A stretch of 64,000 nt of DNA from Fusibacter_A sp965140735 (GTDB taxonomy: Bacteria; Bacillota; Clostridia; Peptostreptococcales; Acidaminobacteraceae), in the NCBI GenBank assembly GCA_965140735.1, contig OZ223306.1:930001-994000 (forward strand), written 5' to 3'. A model generated the notes under the pieces. The model saw only the letters and a program-made list of their open reading frames with translations, ran no database searches and was not told where the DNA came from. The translations under genes and the position numbers were made by a program. Positions 52,429 to 61,261 of this stretch are shown here, piece after piece; within the stretch, counting starts at the first letter, position 1; every line of letters starts with the position of its first letter.

Positions 52429-53501
52429 AAGTTGGGCTTCTAAAAGTAGCAGATTTTTTTAAACAACTCATTTTTAGGTTGTTTCTGCTCATGGTTATAA
52501 TTACAGCAATTGCATATTATTTTTACTTCTATAAACCATCTGATACCGGCCTTATTACTGGTAAAATAAGAGCCATTAACCTAAATGAAATATCTGGATT
52601 GGTGGTCAGTGAGAAAAATGCAGATACCTTATGGGTCCATAATGATAGTGGTCATTCAAGTATTATCTATGCGCTTTCAAAACGCGGTAACATAAGAGAA
52701 CGCTTCGAGCTTAAAGATGCGAATCTAAAAGACATTGAAGATATCTCAATTTATAAAGACACTTATGGTGAAAGTTATTTGATAATTTCGGATTTAGGAA
52801 GTAACACACAGAATCGTGCAAATTCAACACCAAAATTAATAGTCTTCAAGGAACCTAATTTACTGACTGATTTATGTACTTTAACCTCTGAAAATAATGA
52901 TCAAACCTATCTAATCAGTCAATACACGACTTATAATGTAGAATTTCCTCAAATTCCAAATGTCATTTATACAGAACAGTCAGGCGTATTTAATACAATC
53001 ATTAACACTATTAACTCTGACAGCCCCGATATTGAAGCTTTAATTGTAGATACGGAGCAAAATGAAGTATTATTCTTTTCAAAAGGCTATAAAGGTCTTA
53101 TGGATATCTTCAGTATTGCTCTTGACGCGTTAAAATCAGATCAAACCAATAAACTGCATTATGACGGTACAGTCAATATAAAACAATATGCAGAAGGTTA
53201 TCATATTGATTATCGGCATCTAATACTATCCCCAATTAATTTTCCATATGCTGTAACAGGTGCTGATTTATCTAAAGATCAAAAAACACTACTTGTCAGA
53301 ACATATGGGAATGTATGGAAATGGAATAGAGGGGATGTCAAAAAGTCATTCTCCGAAATCATTAAAACTCAAAAACCAGAATATGTTAAATCAGCTTTTG
53401 AGCCTTTAGGTGAAGCCATTGGAATTGATCTAGATAACAAGGGTTTTTATACAATATCAGAAGGCTTATTTTCAAAAATTTATTACAACAAGTTACCATA
53501 G
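52425..53501 (+). CDS. Membrane-anchored propeller-like protein
   Basis: A 358-residue protein with an N-terminal membrane helix (LFLLMVIITAIAYYFYFY) and an extracytoplasmic domain. Repeated strands such as EISGLVVSEKNADTLWVHNDSG, DIEDISIYKDTYGESYLIISD and GADLSKDQKTLLVRTYGNVW suggest a beta-propeller of the esterase-like/SdiA-regulated type. Each quoted run is a visible blade edge. It starts within the VanW stop (ATGA) with AGGAGG upstream, so the two proteins probably act together at the cell surface. The function is unknown. Confidence 0.7.
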   Translation: MKVGLLKVADFFKQLIFRLFLLMVIITAIAYYFYFYKPSDTGLITGKIRAINLNEISGLVVSEKNADTLWVHNDSGHSSIIYALSKRGNIRERFELKDANLKDIEDISIYKDTYGESYLIISDLGSNTQNRANSTPKLIVFKEPNLLTDLCTLTSENNDQTYLISQYTTYNVEFPQIPNVIYTEQSGVFNTIINTINSDSPDIEALIVDTEQNEVLFFSKGYKGLMDIFSIALDALKSDQTNKLHYDGTVNIKQYAEGYHIDYRHLILSPINFPYAVTGADLSKDQKTLLVRTYGNVWKWNRGDVKKSFSEIIKTQKPEYVKSAFEPLGEAIGIDLDNKGFYTISEGLFSKIYYNKLP

Positions 53502-53532
53502 TTGATTGAGCTAATATCGTTAGCATCAAATT

Positions 53533-53574
53533 GAAATGTCACAATATTAATATCAAATTGTGACATTTTTTTAA
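53533..53574 (+). terminator. Intrinsic terminator after the propeller-like gene
   Basis: Arms AAATGTCACAAT and ATTGTGACATTT with an 11-base loop and T run. Confidence 0.85.
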
Positions 53575-53575
53575 T

Positions 53576-53862
53576 GGCATCAAGGAATTCATAAATATCA
53601 AAACTCAACATGATAGGCCTTATAAATAAAAAAGGGGCTTAAGACACATAAGCTATAATTGGATTTGTATAAGATCATAAAACTGCGCTTAACATAACGC
53701 TACCAATAATACAATTTAGTTAGTGATGTTAATCTAAACGCAAATAGCGACGATAGAAATTTTTCTGCTGATGAAACTTAAATGGAGAAGTTATTATCGT
53801 CATCAAATTTAATCAATTGCAACATGAGATCCTTAATATGTAATTGAGATGCCTTGAATAGC
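53576..53862 (+). other. Gene-free stretch before the recombinase promoter
   Basis: No ORF or known element is seen. The only structure is a distant dyad, GACGATA (53748 region) facing TATCGTC (53795 region), with about 40 bases between. Confidence 0.4.
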
Positions 53863-53939
53863 TTGAAATGTCTTGGAAAGTGTGGTATTCTATTAACAAG
53901 TTCAACTATTCCTCAAATGTATATTTAGGGAATAGTTGA
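53863..53939 (+). promoter_or_regulatory. Promoter and leader hairpin of the recombinase gene
   Basis: TTGAAA (53863) and TATTCT (53886) with a 17-base spacer. The message would begin with a hairpin, arms CAACTATTCC (53903) and GGGAATAGTTG (53928), not followed by T. Confidence 0.55.
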
Positions 53940-53989
53940 TAGGACGAAAAATACTCTATTATAAAATCTATAAATTCGAGGTATATTTG

Positions 53990-55180
53990 ATGGCGCGTAA
54001 AAAAATAATTAAAGATGATGGCACTTCTCTTTCTAGAACCAATCCCCGAAACAAGAAAATTAAAATTCACAATAAATCAGATGTGCCTGATAACATCGTT
54101 GAAAAACAAAATAATATGATTAAGAAATGTTTATCCATAGAATCCCAATTACCAGATTTTTTATTTGACTACTTCTTATTTCTTAAAAACTCTGTCGCTT
54201 TAAGTACACGTCTTGCATATTTAAGCGATTTGCTTTTCTACTGCAACTATTTGATCAACGAATCACCATTGATGGCTGAATATGAATTGGATTCACCTCG
54301 GGATATTTCACTTGATCTTTTCTCTAAAATCACCGCACGAGATGTCAATCTATTCATTGGCGATTTCTGTACAAGATATATCGTCGAAACTGAAAATGCA
54401 GATTACATTATGGAAAATCATAATCGTGCATTGGCCCGAAAAAAATCTTCTATTAGTGTCTTATTTAAGTTTCTTTATAGAGATCAATTAATTGAATCTA
54501 ATATTACTGAAGGCTTTAACCCCATTAAACTGCCGAAACCTCAACCCGATGCAATCAAGCGCCTTGAAATTGAAGAAGTTGCCATGATGCTCGACACCGT
54601 TGAAAATGGCACTGGTCTAACAGATAAAGAAAAGCAATATTGGGAAAAAACCAAACGTCGTGATAAAGCTATATTAGTACTCTTCACCACCTATGGGTTA
54701 CGTGTCAGCGAAGTTCAACAATTAAATTTAAGCTCCATTAACTACGCTCGTGGCGAATTTAAAATCTATCGAAAACGTAGCAAAGAAGCCAACATGCCTC
54801 TGAATCGTTCCGCTCTTGCCGTTATTGATGACTATATTAAATTGGAGCGTCCTAATTGTATTGAAGAAGGCGATCCACTCTTTCTCTCACTTCAAGGCAA
54901 AAGAATGACTGTTCGAACGCTTCGAGAACTTGTAAAAAAATATACGGCAATAGCAATGCAAGCACCTCGACACGCTGGTTTCAGTCCACATAAGCTGAGG
55001 GCCACAGCAGCGTCTTCTCTAATTCAATACGGCTTCTCTATCTATGATGTTCAAAATTTATTAGATCATGATAATGTAACGACCACTCAACTCTACTCTG
55101 CTCATAAAAAAGATGCCAAACGTGATGTGGTCAATAATTACGAGCTCTTAGATGAGTATCATAAAAAAGATAGCAAGTAA
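53990..55180 (+). CDS. Tyrosine recombinase (XerC/D-like)
   Basis: A 396-residue site-specific recombinase. The N-terminal SAM-like core-binding domain covers about residues 45-170. The catalytic part has the first Arg in LFTTYGLRVSEVQQLNL, HKLRATAAS (His-x-x-Arg), LLDHDNVTTTQLY with His and the nucleophilic Tyr, and a Lys in KIYRKRSKEA. The start at 53990 has GAGGT upstream; 53936 would lie in the leader hairpin. It sits beside a LysM gene and lexA, and no attachment sites, excisionase or phage genes are near. It is therefore likely a resident chromosomal recombinase rather than a phage integrase. Confidence 0.88.
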   Translation: MARKKIIKDDGTSLSRTNPRNKKIKIHNKSDVPDNIVEKQNNMIKKCLSIESQLPDFLFDYFLFLKNSVALSTRLAYLSDLLFYCNYLINESPLMAEYELDSPRDISLDLFSKITARDVNLFIGDFCTRYIVETENADYIMENHNRALARKKSSISVLFKFLYRDQLIESNITEGFNPIKLPKPQPDAIKRLEIEEVAMMLDTVENGTGLTDKEKQYWEKTKRRDKAILVLFTTYGLRVSEVQQLNLSSINYARGEFKIYRKRSKEANMPLNRSALAVIDDYIKLERPNCIEEGDPLFLSLQGKRMTVRTLRELVKKYTAIAMQAPRHAGFSPHKLRATAASSLIQYGFSIYDVQNLLDHDNVTTTQLYSAHKKDAKRDVVNNYELLDEYHKKDSK

Positions 55181-55196
55181 AGTTATATCCGCTTTA

Positions 55197-55210
55197 AGAA
55201 CAAACGTTCT
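55197..55210 (+). promoter_or_regulatory. Isolated LexA box after the recombinase gene
   Basis: AGAACAAACGTTCT is a perfect 14-base palindrome matching GAAC-N4-GTTC. It starts 16 bases after the recombinase stop codon. TTGACA on the minus strand lies nearby at 55224-55219, but no matching -10 box or gene was found. Confidence 0.7.
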
Positions 55211-55326
55211 ATGCGCATTGTCAATAGAACAAAAAAATTTTCATCTAGCGACCTCATAACATAAACATCATATAAACTGATAACTAAGCCGATGACATAT
55301 CCGATCAATTTGATTAAGTGCCTAAA

Positions 55327-55352
55327 TAAAAAAAGCCCATTTTACAATGGGC
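55327..55352 (-). terminator. Intrinsic terminator of the LysM gene
   Basis: On the minus strand, GCCCAT and ATGGGC form a hairpin followed by seven T. Confidence 0.8.
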
Positions 55353-55423
55353 AGACAGGGATTTATCAATAAAGCTGAGGAAAATCATCAACTACTGATA
55401 CTAATGGAATTCACAAAATTCTG

Positions 55424-55783
55424 TCATTTTGATACAGGAATTATCAATACCTCTCCAGGATAAATAGTACTGGAAGTCATTTGATTTGTCTTCTTTATAT
55501 TATACAGTACTTGCCTTATATCTTCGTCATAATAATTATACTGAGATGCAATCTCCCAAAGTGTATCTCCAGGAGCAACTGTAATTTCTAAATATTCTTG
55601 ATTTGTAGTTGCAACAGACATAAAATTACCTGTTACATAAGAAAATATAATACTTAATAAAATAAGTGCTAACATGGTTGCAAATATAAAGCGCATCTTA
55701 TTTACAATCACCAAGCGACGTTTTTTAGGTCTTCTTCTATACAATCTGCTGTCAAATATCACATGAGGTCTAGTTTGAGTCAT
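55424..55783 (-). CDS. LysM-domain membrane protein (LexA-regulated, possible SOS division factor)
   Basis: A 119-residue protein: basic N-terminus (YRRRPKKRRLVIVNK), one transmembrane helix at about residues 32-50, and an extracytoplasmic LysM domain (VAPGDTLWEIASQYN through IYPGEVLIIP). This is the layout of YneA, the SOS-induced division inhibitor of Bacillus, whose gene also lies divergent from lexA. Its promoter holds a LexA box between -35 and -10. I infer a damage-induced division-delay role. AGGAGG precedes the ATG. The small size and position make the YneA-like reading good but not certain. Confidence 0.8.
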   Translation of the reverse strand: MTQTRPHVIFDSRLYRRRPKKRRLVIVNKMRFIFATMLALILLSIIFSYVTGNFMSVATTNQEYLEITVAPGDTLWEIASQYNYYDEDIRQVLYNIKKTNQMTSSTIYPGEVLIIPVSK

Positions 55784-55823
55784 AATTTACCTCCTCTTAA
55801 CCAGTGGTTACTATAAAAATTCG

Positions 55824-55927
55824 GTACAAACGTTTGTTCTGTTAAATTCATTATATACGAACATGCGTTCTTTGTAAAGTCAAAAACAGAACTAATGTTT
55901 GATTTTTTTTTATGATTATGATATAAT
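55824..55927. promoter_or_regulatory. Divergent lexA/lysM promoters with LexA boxes
   Basis: On the minus strand, TTTACA (55878-55873) and TATAAT (55855-55850) have a 17-base spacer, and the box CGAACATGCGTTC (55858-55870) lies within it. On the plus strand, TTGATT (55899) and TATAAT (55922) have a 17-base spacer, and AGAACTAATGTTTG (55888-55901) overlaps the -35 box. A weaker palindrome, ACAAACGTTTGT, is at 55826-55837. LexA would thus repress both genes. Confidence 0.85.
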
Positions 55928-55971
55928 CGTTCTAAGATTTCAAGTCAATAAAGGAAAAGGAGACCTAAATA

Positions 55972-56604
55972 ATGAGTGCTACGATTTCTAAGAAACAGAA
56001 GCAAATCCTTGACTTCCTAAAGGATGAAGTTTCTAAAAAGGGTTATCCACCATCAGTACGTGAAATATGTTTGGCAGTAGGTTTAAAATCAACCTCTACT
56101 GTACATATGCATCTCACCAAATTGGAAGAGTTAGGTTATATTAGACGTGATCCTACAAAACCACGGGCTATTGAAATATTCGATAATACAGATCATACTC
56201 CAGCTGACAATGTCACCAATTTAGCTAGAGATACTAAGTTTATTCCAATTATAGGTGAAATTACTGCTGGTCAACCTATATTAGCAGTTGAATCTTTTGA
56301 AGACACATTCCCTATTCCTTCGGATTTTGTAGATGAAGGCAATTATTTTATGCTAAAAATCAAAGGCGATAGTATGATCGAAGCTGGTATTCATGATCGT
56401 GACCTCGTTCTCGTTAAGCAGCAAAGTATTGCAAATAATGGCGAAATTGTTGTTGCTATGATCGAAGACTCTGCAACAGTTAAAACCTTTTATAAAGAGC
56501 AATCCAGAGTTAGACTACAACCTGAAAATTCTAGTATGTTACCGATTTATGCTGATGATGTTCAAATATTAGGTCGTGTCAAAGGCGTCTTTAGAAAAAT
56601 GTAA
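55972..56604 (+). CDS. lexA: LexA repressor
   Basis: A 210-residue LexA, the SOS repressor. The N-terminal winged helix (KKQKQILDFLKDEV, then PPSVREICLAVGLKSTSTVH) binds DNA. The C-terminal S24 peptidase domain has the cleavage site Ala99-Gly100 (EITAGQP), catalytic Ser134 (KGDSMIEAG) and Lys171 (SATVKTFY). All are intact, so RecA-stimulated self-cleavage is expected. GGAGACC precedes the ATG. The promoter carries LexA boxes, giving autoregulation. Confidence 0.97.
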   Translation: MSATISKKQKQILDFLKDEVSKKGYPPSVREICLAVGLKSTSTVHMHLTKLEELGYIRRDPTKPRAIEIFDNTDHTPADNVTNLARDTKFIPIIGEITAGQPILAVESFEDTFPIPSDFVDEGNYFMLKIKGDSMIEAGIHDRDLVLVKQQSIANNGEIVVAMIEDSATVKTFYKEQSRVRLQPENSSMLPIYADDVQILGRVKGVFRKM

Positions 56605-56632
56605 GTACAATCGTTACTCAATTGCAACGATG

Positions 56633-56664
56633 AAAGACTGTAATTAACTTTACAGTCTTTTTTA
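56633..56664 (+). terminator. Intrinsic terminator of lexA
   Basis: Arms AAAGACTGTAA and TTTACAGTCTTT with a 5-base loop and T run. Confidence 0.88.
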
Positions 56665-56811
56665 ATGCAAATAGAAATGAAAATCTGATAATTTAGTGTA
56701 TTCTAAATATTTTCAGGGTATCTATATTACATAGCATAAATTGATTTCAAAACTCAAGTGATATCATTGTAGGTAAAAACAATTAGATTTCATTTTAAAG
56801 GAGTGTTTTGT

Positions 56812-58149
56812 ATGTCTTATTTATCAAACGTATTTGATCGTGTAAAAGCTAGAAATGCAAATGAACCAGAATTTTTGCAGGCTGTAGAAGAAGTATTTGA
56901 ATCATTGAAACCTATTTTAGAAAAGCATCCTGAATATGTTGAAGCTAATATTTTAGAGCGATTAACTGAGCCAGAAAGACAAATTATCTTTAGAGTACCT
57001 TGGGTCGACGATCACGGTATTTTACAAGTTAATAGAGGGTTTAGAATTCAGTTTAATGGTGCCATAGGACCCTATAAAGGCGGCTTAAGGTTCCATCCAT
57101 CTGTATATATTGGCATTATTAAATTTTTAGGTTTTGAGCAAATTTTTAAGAATGCTTTAACAGGCCTCCCCATCGGCGGTGGCAAGGGCGGATCTGATTT
57201 TAATCCGAAAGGCAAGTCTGATGCTGAGGTCATGAGATTCTGTCAAAGTTTTATGACTGAGTTATATCGGCATATTGGCCCTGATGTTGATGTTCCTGCT
57301 GGCGATATCGGCGTTGGTGGCAGAGAGATTGGCTTCTTATATGGGCAATACAGAAGAATCAAAGGTGTCTTTGAAAATGGTGTTCTGACTGGAAAAGGTT
57401 TATCCTACGGTGGCTCACTCGTACGAACTCAAGCAACTGGTTATGGCTTAATCTATTTTGTAGATGAAATGTTAAAACATAATAATCAAGCATTAAAAGG
57501 TAAAACAGTAGTCATATCAGGCTCTGGTAACGTCGCTATCTACGCTTGTCAAAAAGCGACTTCATTGGGGGCAAAAGTTGTTGCTATGTCTGACTCAAAT
57601 GGCTATATTTATGATGAAAACGGTATTGATTTAGAATGTGTTAGACAATTAAAAGAAGTAGAAAGGAAAAGGATTAAAGTCTATCTGGAGACTCATCCAA
57701 ACGCTCAATATGTTGAAGGTTTCGGCAATATTTGGTCCTTAAAGTGCGATATTGCCTTACCTTGTGCTACTCAGAACGATATTTCAATTGAGCATGCTAA
57801 AAAATTAGTTGCTAATGGTGTTATTGCTGTTGGTGAAGGTGCTAATATGCCTTGTACCAATGAAGCTGTTAAGTACTTCCTTGAAAACAACGTCCTGCTT
57901 GCACCGGCTAAAGCTGCTAATGCAGGCGGCGTCGCAACTTCAGCACTTGAAATGAGTCAAAACTCTACGAGATATGCTTGGTCTTTTGAAGAAGTTGAGG
58001 ATAAACTCAAACATATCATGATCACAATCCATGCGAATGCTGCAGCCGCTTCTGAAGAATATGGATTTGGCTATAATTTAGTTGCAGGAGCCAATATTGC
58101 TGGGTTTAAAAAAGTTGCCGCTGCTATGATGGCGCAAGGCAATTATTAA
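56812..58149 (+). CDS. gdhA: NADP-type glutamate dehydrogenase
   Basis: A 445-residue hexameric-type glutamate dehydrogenase that interconverts glutamate and 2-oxoglutarate plus ammonia. The dimer/substrate domain has GPYKGGLRFHPSV, the catalytic-Lys segment GLPIGGGKGGSDFNPKGKSD and DVPAGDIGVGGREIG. The Rossmann domain has VVISGSGNVAIYACQK, and the C-terminal ANAGGVATSALEMSQN is present. These features match the bacterial NADP form. AAAGGAG sits before the ATG at 56812; a GTG at 56803 overlaps that site. It has its own terminator. Confidence 0.95.
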   Translation: MSYLSNVFDRVKARNANEPEFLQAVEEVFESLKPILEKHPEYVEANILERLTEPERQIIFRVPWVDDHGILQVNRGFRIQFNGAIGPYKGGLRFHPSVYIGIIKFLGFEQIFKNALTGLPIGGGKGGSDFNPKGKSDAEVMRFCQSFMTELYRHIGPDVDVPAGDIGVGGREIGFLYGQYRRIKGVFENGVLTGKGLSYGGSLVRTQATGYGLIYFVDEMLKHNNQALKGKTVVISGSGNVAIYACQKATSLGAKVVAMSDSNGYIYDENGIDLECVRQLKEVERKRIKVYLETHPNAQYVEGFGNIWSLKCDIALPCATQNDISIEHAKKLVANGVIAVGEGANMPCTNEAVKYFLENNVLLAPAKAANAGGVATSALEMSQNSTRYAWSFEEVEDKLKHIMITIHANAAAASEEYGFGYNLVAGANIAGFKKVAAAMMAQGNY

Positions 58150-58156
58150 ATAAAAA

Positions 58157-58199
58157 CAAAAAAGGATATCTCATTTTAAAGTGAGATGTCCTTTTTGTT
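58157..58199 (+). terminator. Bidirectional terminator between gdhA and the chemoreceptor gene
   Basis: Arms AAAAAGGATATCTCA and TGAGATGTCCTTTTT with flanking T and A runs on each side, suited to both convergent genes. Confidence 0.85.
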
Positions 58200-58246
58200 T
58201 TCATAGTAGGCATTATACTATTTAGACCATTATCATTTGAAGCATT

Positions 58247-59983
58247 CTAGTCCACTATAAAATCTTCAACTAGGTCTTCAAAAACACGAACTAATTCATT
58301 AAGATTTTCACTCATATGATTAAGTTCTTCCACAGTTGCTAGAATCTCTTCAGCTGATGCTGAAGTTTCTTCAGTACTAGCTGCATTTTGCTCTGCAATA
58401 GAAGATAATTGTAAGATGACCTCAAGTACTTGAGCTCTATTAGTCTCCATCCTTCCACTAAGACTATTAAGGCTCTCAATCTCTTTTTTCATTTCTTCAA
58501 CTACAGAAACGATTTCATTGTATTTATCTTCGGTTGATTTCACAGAAGTTTCCTGTCTCTTGATTACTTCTTTGACTTCAGTGCTCTTACTTTGAGCACT
58601 TCTTACATTTTGAATTAAATTGTTAAGCATATCATCAATATGTGTTGTAGATGAAGAGGTTTGTTCCGCCAATTTACGAATTTCATCAGCTACAACTGCA
58701 AATCCTCTACCCGCTTCACCAGCTCTAGCAGCTTCAATTGCCGCATTTAGAGCAAGCAGATTCGTTTGTTCAGAAATATCAGATATAAGCTTGCTCGCCT
58801 CTCCGATTTTAGCTGTATTTTCATTAGTAGTATCAATCACCTTAAATATCTCTTCAAAAATAGTTACATTTGACTTTGTATCTTGGCTTAACTTTCTGAC
58901 AAGTTCTAACCCTTGAACTGTAATTTGTCCAATGGAATCGCTTTTATTTGATAGTTCATGTGCCGCTTGACTATTATCATTAATAATTTCAGCGAGTTCA
59001 TTAACACTTCCAGTAACAAGTTGCGTTTCATGTGCTTGTGATGTAGCACTTCTAGCAATATCGTTAACTGCACCGGATACTTCATTCATAGCTAAGCTAA
59101 TTTCTTTTGTACTCATAGACATAAAATCAGACGTTTTATTCAAATTGTTCACACTGCTTTTGACTTCTCTTATAATATTCCTAAAAGTATCTACGAGAGA
59201 TTGGCTTGAATTAGACAAAATGCCCAATTCATCTTTTTCCGAAAACTTAAATTGTTTAAAATCTACATTCAGATTTTTATTCGCCATTTCTTCCAAATTA
59301 TGAGTTAATGACAATATAGATTTTCTTAAAAATTGAGCAATACTTGACATAAATAGAGATACAATTATAATGGTTAACAAAATAATACCACTTAATACCA
59401 GTGTGTTTCTCTTGGTGATCGCAATAAGATTATGGGATTCAACATCTGCATATTCTTCCAAAATTTCAGTCATAATATTAATCTGTTCTCTAGCCGTGTC
59501 AAAATGAACATAATTATCATCCAATGTCCCCACTAATTTACCATCTTTAAAACCATCATACCAAAGCTTGTACTCTTCAAAGAATTTAACCTCAAGATCT
59601 GCAATAGATTGTTTAGAACTTTCATGCTTAAATTGGTTAAAAAGCTTATCATTCGATCGAACATTATCCAGTGCATCTTTTACACGCGTATAAGCTTGAT
59701 CTGCATTTTCCTCATAAGTGTCTAGCAAACTCTGTTTATTTTCAGAATTGACATTGAAATCAGCAAGAAGTTCAGTCTGCGCAAGAATTGCTTGATAGAA
59801 ATCTCGATCTGCATTTAAAATCTTACTCGTGCTTACAAAGGCCTCTTCATAAATTGATTCATTAGCAGTATTGCTTATAAAAACCATCTGTTGTGCACTA
59901 ATGGATAGAATCACAACAAGAATAATGAGTGGTGGTACCACCATAACCAGCAATTTTTTGGTAATGCTCAGATTTCTAAACAT
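58247..59983 (-). CDS. Methyl-accepting chemotaxis protein
   Basis: A 578-residue chemoreceptor. Transmembrane helices at about residues 11-31 and 192-212 flank an extracellular four-helix-type sensor domain. HAMP and a long signalling domain follow. The hairpin tip that binds CheA/CheW is intact (SEQTNLLALNAAIEAARAGE, then GRGFAVVADEIRKLAEQTS). No C-terminal CheR-docking pentapeptide is visible. GGGGGAG precedes the ATG. It shows the organism is motile or at least chemotactic, in line with the FlxA-like genes. Ligand unknown. Confidence 0.94.
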   Translation of the reverse strand: MFRNLSITKKLLVMVVPPLIILVVILSISAQQMVFISNTANESIYEEAFVSTSKILNADRDFYQAILAQTELLADFNVNSENKQSLLDTYEENADQAYTRVKDALDNVRSNDKLFNQFKHESSKQSIADLEVKFFEEYKLWYDGFKDGKLVGTLDDNYVHFDTAREQINIMTEILEEYADVESHNLIAITKRNTLVLSGIILLTIIIVSLFMSSIAQFLRKSILSLTHNLEEMANKNLNVDFKQFKFSEKDELGILSNSSQSLVDTFRNIIREVKSSVNNLNKTSDFMSMSTKEISLAMNEVSGAVNDIARSATSQAHETQLVTGSVNELAEIINDNSQAAHELSNKSDSIGQITVQGLELVRKLSQDTKSNVTIFEEIFKVIDTTNENTAKIGEASKLISDISEQTNLLALNAAIEAARAGEAGRGFAVVADEIRKLAEQTSSSTTHIDDMLNNLIQNVRSAQSKSTEVKEVIKRQETSVKSTEDKYNEIVSVVEEMKKEIESLNSLSGRMETNRAQVLEVILQLSSIAEQNAASTEETSASAEEILATVEELNHMSENLNELVRVFEDLVEDFIVD

Positions 59984-60076
59984 AACAATCTCCCCCTTAT
60001 CTCAAGCTACTATTATAGGATTGATACCCTAAACAAAAGGAGATTAACAAATTGTTAACATTTTTACATTCAAATA

Positions 60077-60115
60077 AAAAAAATCTAAATCGACATAGAA
60101 GCAAATTTAGATTTT
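60077..60115 (-). terminator. Intrinsic terminator of the aldo/keto reductase gene
   Basis: On the minus strand, AAAATCTAAAT and ATTTAGATTTT pair around a 14-base loop and end in a long T run. Confidence 0.8.
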
Positions 60116-60142
60116 CCCTTTATCGATTTAGATCTATTTAGA

Positions 60143-61135
60143 CTACAACAGTACACTGTTTATTTTATCAAGTTCTTGTGCTGTAAACTCAAGATTATTA
60201 ATGGCCTTTACAGAGTCTTCTATTTGTGACTTGCGACTTGCACCAACGAGAACCGAAGTAACTCTTGGATTTCTAAGATTCCAAGCTAGCGCCATTTGAG
60301 CAAGCGATTGTCCTCTCTCTTTTGCAATCTCATTAAGCGCGTTAAGTTTTGATTGAAGTGTCTTCGTAAGATCTTCCTTATTCAAGAAGATACTATCACT
60401 CGCCATTCGAGAATCCGATGGAATCCCCTTCAAATAACGATCTGTTAATAATCCCTTTTGAAGTGGTGAAAAGGTAATAATACCAACCCCTTCTTTATCC
60501 ATCATGGCAATGAGTTCTTCTTCAATCCATCTATTTAACATGGAATAACTCGGTTGATGTATAAGGCAAGGTGTACCAAGTTCGTGAAGCACATCAATGG
60601 CAAGTTTTGCTTCAGTAGGTTTATAGTTTGATAATCCCACATAAAGTGCCTTTCCTTGTCTTACCAATAAATCCAATGCTTGCATGGATTCTTCAACAGG
60701 CGTTTCATCGTCAGGTCTATGATGATAAAATATGTCCACATAATCAATATTTAATCTTTTAAGACTTTGTTCTAAACTTGCAACAAGGTACTTTTTAGAA
60801 CCGCCATCGCCATAGGGACCATTCCACATATGATAGCCTGCCTTAGTTGAAATGATCATTTCATCCCTATGCGACTTAAAATCTTGGTTCAAAATTTTAC
60901 CAAAATTTTCTTCAGCAGATCCTGGGATAGGCCCATAATTATTAGCCAAATCAAAATGTGTTATGCCCAAATCGAAGGCAGTTTGAACCATTTCTCTTGC
61001 ATTGTCATATGAATCATTCGTCCCGAAGTTATGCCAAAGCCCTAGAGAAACCAGAGGTAACTTTATACCACTTTGTCCACATCTTCTATACTTCATTTCA
61101 TCATATCGCTTTGGAGATGGTGTATAATTTGTCAT
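60143..61135 (-). CDS. Aldo/keto reductase (YghZ / glyceraldehyde-3-phosphate reductase type)
   Basis: A 330-residue NADPH-dependent aldo/keto reductase. The catalytic Asp-Tyr pair is in THFDLANNYGPIPGSAEENF, Lys in MIISTKAGYHMW and His in VDIFYHHRPD. The C-terminal VLVGASRKSQIEDSV binds NADP. The N-terminus (MKYRRCGQSGIKLPLVSLGL) and the PIPGSAEENFG segment match the YghZ/GPR group, which reduces L-glyceraldehyde 3-phosphate and methylglyoxal-like aldehydes. GGGAGGCGC precedes the ATG. Likely a detoxifying reductase. Confidence 0.9.
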   Translation of the reverse strand: MTNYTPSPKRYDEMKYRRCGQSGIKLPLVSLGLWHNFGTNDSYDNAREMVQTAFDLGITHFDLANNYGPIPGSAEENFGKILNQDFKSHRDEMIISTKAGYHMWNGPYGDGGSKKYLVASLEQSLKRLNIDYVDIFYHHRPDDETPVEESMQALDLLVRQGKALYVGLSNYKPTEAKLAIDVLHELGTPCLIHQPSYSMLNRWIEEELIAMMDKEGVGIITFSPLQKGLLTDRYLKGIPSDSRMASDSIFLNKEDLTKTLQSKLNALNEIAKERGQSLAQMALAWNLRNPRVTSVLVGASRKSQIEDSVKAINNLEFTAQELDKINSVLL

Positions 61136-61176
61136 TTCGTGCGCCTCCCATACTTCGATAAAAGTCTATTGATAAT

Positions 61177-61223
61177 AAAAAAGCTTCTCAGTCAAAATTT
61201 TTCCTAGAATGACTGAGAAAGCT
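61177..61223 (-). terminator. Intrinsic terminator of the malic enzyme gene
   Basis: On the minus strand, AGCTTTCTCAGTCA and TGACTGAGAAGCT form a long stem followed by TTTTTTATT. Confidence 0.85.
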
Positions 61224-61261
61224 CTTAAGCTTCTTTTAACTGTGTCTAACAAAGAATGTAA

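Noticed and set aside
53990..55180. Recombinase as sign of a prophage or integrative element
   Set aside because: No tRNA, attachment repeats, excisionase, structural or conjugation genes are near; flanking genes are housekeeping.
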